A stretch of DNA of 64,000 bases from Parascedosporium putredinis (Eukaryota > Ascomycota > Sordariomycetes > Microascales > Microascaceae): NCBI GenBank assembly GCA_949357655.1, contig CASHTG010000012.1, positions 2,108,001 to 2,172,000 of the forward strand, written 5' to 3'. The translations under genes and the position numbers were made by a program. Positions within the stretch are counted from its first letter, which is position 1. The number at the start of each line of letters is the position of its first letter. Positions 61,083 through 64,000 of this stretch are shown one piece after another. The notes beneath the pieces were generated by a model, which saw only the letters and a list, made by a program, of their open reading frames with translations, had not been told where the DNA came from and made no database searches.

Positions 61083-64000
61083 TGCTATGGTATTGTCCGG
61101 GTTTGTTCCTAAAAGATATTCGGTGTGGGTTGTACGGGAGGTAGTCTCTGAGGACTCGGCGGCGAAACAGGCAAGCCAGCGGGATTTATTGTTTTAGAAT
61201 TTCGGTGTAGTCAAAAACCGCGAGCAGGGCAGTCAATCGTATGGAGTATTCAGGACCGAAGGGATCTCTTGGGCTGTGAATTGGTTATGGTTTGATTTTT
61301 GGTCTCTTTTTTTTGTGGTGGTCTTGAGCGGGTGCAGGCAATTCTGTTCGGTGAATAATTTGTGGTTGAAGATTGGGAGAGGGGGAGAAAGGTGGGAAGG
61401 GGAGGGCAGAATAAATGGGCGGAATTTATCAGTTGAATTTCTAAGGGTGGTCAGTGTTAGTGTGAGTCTTGATGAGTACTGTGCCGGGAATATAGAGTAA
61501 TCCAACATAATAAAACACTGGCTCCATTGCGTTCCCTCCCCCAAGTCCTACTGGTAAGTGGCGCCGGACCAAGTTTGGCTTGGCGAATCCACATTGGAAA
61601 CCACATGTGGGAATTCTGAAAAAGACTGGGCCTCGAAAGCGGGGAGAAGAAGGAAACAGCACGTTGGGCCACAGCAACTCTTTGACTGGATCAATGGACG
61701 ACCACATTGGCCACAATGCACAAGAGAATTGATCCATCAATTGATTCGACCATCCGCTGATGTGAGAGAAATTGATGATCGGAGAATACACATCTCCGAA
61801 TCTACACCCAGCGCATCGAGTCACTGTATCGACCCTCCGGCCCTTTTCGCGCCTATAGTAATACATTCGAGCCCATGCGGCGAGGTTGAAACCTTGAATG
61901 TCTCTGGCCTTGCGCCAATCCGTGTGAACTTAGCGGGCGGCTTTTTGTTAGTTCGAGCAAGCTCGAGGTTCTCGCACTAAGCCCAGCGCGGACCAACTTG
62001 CAAGGGCGAGACTCTGTGTCTGTGTTCTCGGTCTTCCTTCGTTAGCCTCACGCGCAAGAGCAAGAGTCTTTCCCTTGCTTGTCGGCCCCGACCACGATCA
62101 AGGGATCGTGGTGTGCACTGGTTTTCCATTCCTTTGTTTTCCTGCCGTTGGCTCTTATCTCCTCGGATGGACGTGCTCCTTCGGGCAGCCTACAGCGGAT
62201 GCCCTCGGACGGCTCGCCGGGATTATGCATGGTGATGGGCCGGCCATAGTGTATTCTTGCCATGATGTTTCCCGGCAAGCCACCCTGCGACGTCTTCGAA
62301 AAGCTCAAAATCTCGACCCCGCCCAGAGTCTAGATCGCGGCAGCTGAATTATAGCGATTATTGACGGAGTCGTGATGAGGGTCAGGAAACGACTCTAAAC
62401 AGTACATGTGCGCCACTCATCCATCCCGCCTTGCCCGCACACGGATGCAATGCATGGGGCAATGGTGGCCCATCCGTCGACCCATCGTAATAATTACCTT
62501 TTTCCTCCTCCTTTTCTTCGCCCTCAAGAACCTCAAAAGTCCGGCCTCGACTCTCAAGAAAAAGCTTTGTTACTTGGTTCAAAGATTAGCCAGTGGTGCC
62601 CCGGAACGGTGCTCGATTTCTAACAGAGGATGCTTGGCTGGACCGAAATGGCCCAATCCAATGCATGGAAAGGGACGGTGGCGGATGTCGTCAATCAGTC
62701 ATGTGCATCGCCATCTCGGCATCGAGCGCCCGCCTGCCAAGCTGGTTTCCTCCATCGAGCCCGGATATCGCGCCTGAAGCCATGTCCGCACAAATGCATA
62801 AATGATTGATCCCGTTGTCACACGGCGGGGTTTCCAGGGAGCGCGGGTGTCACAGCATATAGTGGCGCGATGACGGGAGTCTTTGAATCAGATGAAAGGC
62901 ATCATGGAATCCAGCTTTGGGTCCACCCATTGGACTCACCCTCCCAACACTTGGGTCTCCCCGAGTGATTGGAGGGGGAGTGGGCGACCACTCATCATGA
63001 TATGCATGTGTACTGTGTTTGCTCTGTATGTTGCTGGTGGAACCGGCCTCGTCGGATGCAGTCCTCCAGGCCTCAAGACTCCACTAGAGATGGAGAGCAA
63101 CCTGATCCACACAGAGGATTTGGTGTGGATCAATAGATCCATCCATCAAACTATGTCGGGCAAGTCGGGGTATGTCGACAGAGTCAACGGCGGAAGGAAT
63201 GCATCGATACGCCTGCTTCGCACCAATCTCCGAGAAAACCAGCCCAATAGATCCATGGTATTCAAGGAAAATGTCAAGTTCTGCCCACCCTGTCACTGAA
63301 GGGGCCGATGCAGGCCTCATGCACCCAGGCCGCACGACATCAAAGCCTCCATTTCTAGAAGCCCGGCTTTATTTGCCACTCAAAGTCTAGCCGCCTAGCT
63401 GTAGTCGTTAAACTTGCAAAGATTGATGCGAGTTAACTCTCGAGGAGGCAATTTCGATGTTTTCTGCGGGTTCCTGTCCCGTTTCTGAGCCCGGTCTCTC
63501 TCATATCATCACGAGCCAGTGTTCGTCGGTTGTCTTGATAAATCCTTCAGAGTATTTTGAAAGGCAAAAAACAAGAGTCCGAAGCGGTCAAAACTGCCTT
63601 CGATTCATTTATGGATGAATGCATATTGCAGTTTCTAGTCCCTAGCTTCGAAATCGTGTGCTGTGTCGAGCTGAGCCCACCGCTCCCCACCCATCCACTC
63701 TCTACGAACAAGGGTCAGCAAACTGATTCAACGGCTATGGGCGTTTTATCGATAAGACCAACATCCCCAACTTTAGCTGCGGGGTCGTTTGCCCCTCAAC
63801 TCCCTTCTTCCCCCAACTCCATCCATAGCAAGTTCGAACCTTTTTTTCTCCGTGTCGAGTCGTAGGCCATGCACGGATGCTAGTACCTTAGACGGTAGTG
63901 GACTCGGCTGGTCCACCAGATGTTGGAAAGAGTTTCTTTCGAGGAGCAAGGACGGCCATCGCCATCAACACTGTGGCTGCTCCTTTTGCCCCTGAGCAAA
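61083..64000. other. Right-end region without a supported gene
   Basis: The first few hundred bases are the upstream region and probably the 5' UTR of the antizyme gene. Beyond that, short open frames on both strands (for example 61558-61980 and 62883-63299, both +) show no recognisable domains. No repeats, tRNA or mobile element are evident. Confidence 0.4.

Overview
The window is nuclear DNA of a filamentous ascomycete, most likely a Sordariomycete. The evidence is protein-coding genes interrupted by short GT-AG introns, GC-rich third codon positions inside genes, and a protein set that only fits a fungus: VAC7, a DysF (Spo73/Mug65-type) protein, a Vps62-family protein, HIS7 as one GATase-cyclase fusion, and an antizyme with a +1 frameshift site. 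I see no rRNA, tRNA, CRISPR array, phage, intact transposon or secondary-metabolite cluster. Bacterial features (operons, ribosome binding sites) do not apply.

Layout. 396-2932 (+) PP2C phosphatase; 3735-6248 (-) mitochondrial-type PPR/KH-like protein; 6852-8371 (-) DysF protein; 11115-11791 (+) small LEA-like membrane-anchored protein; 12228-15175 (-) U5 snRNP protein PRP6; 16834-19648 (-) VAC7; 19649-28671 a 9-kb stretch with no supported gene; 28672-30657 (-) coiled-coil protein; 34881-35973 (-) RPL10 and 36397-37001 (+) RPL30, head to head; 39139-40884 (+) and 44914-48208 (+) two conserved-looking fungal proteins of unknown function; 49552-51201 (-) Vps62-family secreted/vacuolar protein; 55493-56860 (-) TFIIIC tau55-like subunit; 57565-59265 (+) HIS7; 60074-61082 (-) ornithine decarboxylase antizyme; 61083-64000 nothing recognised.

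The genes are mostly unrelated housekeeping functions: translation, splicing, Pol III transcription, histidine synthesis, polyamine control, vacuolar lipid signalling and stress signalling. They do not form a functional cluster; the only pair with an obvious joint logic is RPL10/RPL30, which share a 423-bp divergent promoter.

Most important caution: ten of the fifteen genes, including the essential RPL10 and PRP6, cannot be read in one frame. I count about 32 one-base frame breaks, mostly at homopolymers, and about 26 of them have the sign expected for one missing base. Corrected lengths come out divisible by three and match family sizes. This is the pattern of uncorrected sequencing or assembly indels, not of pseudogenes. 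The one frameshift I believe is biological is the TCC-TGA site of the antizyme at 60839-60844.
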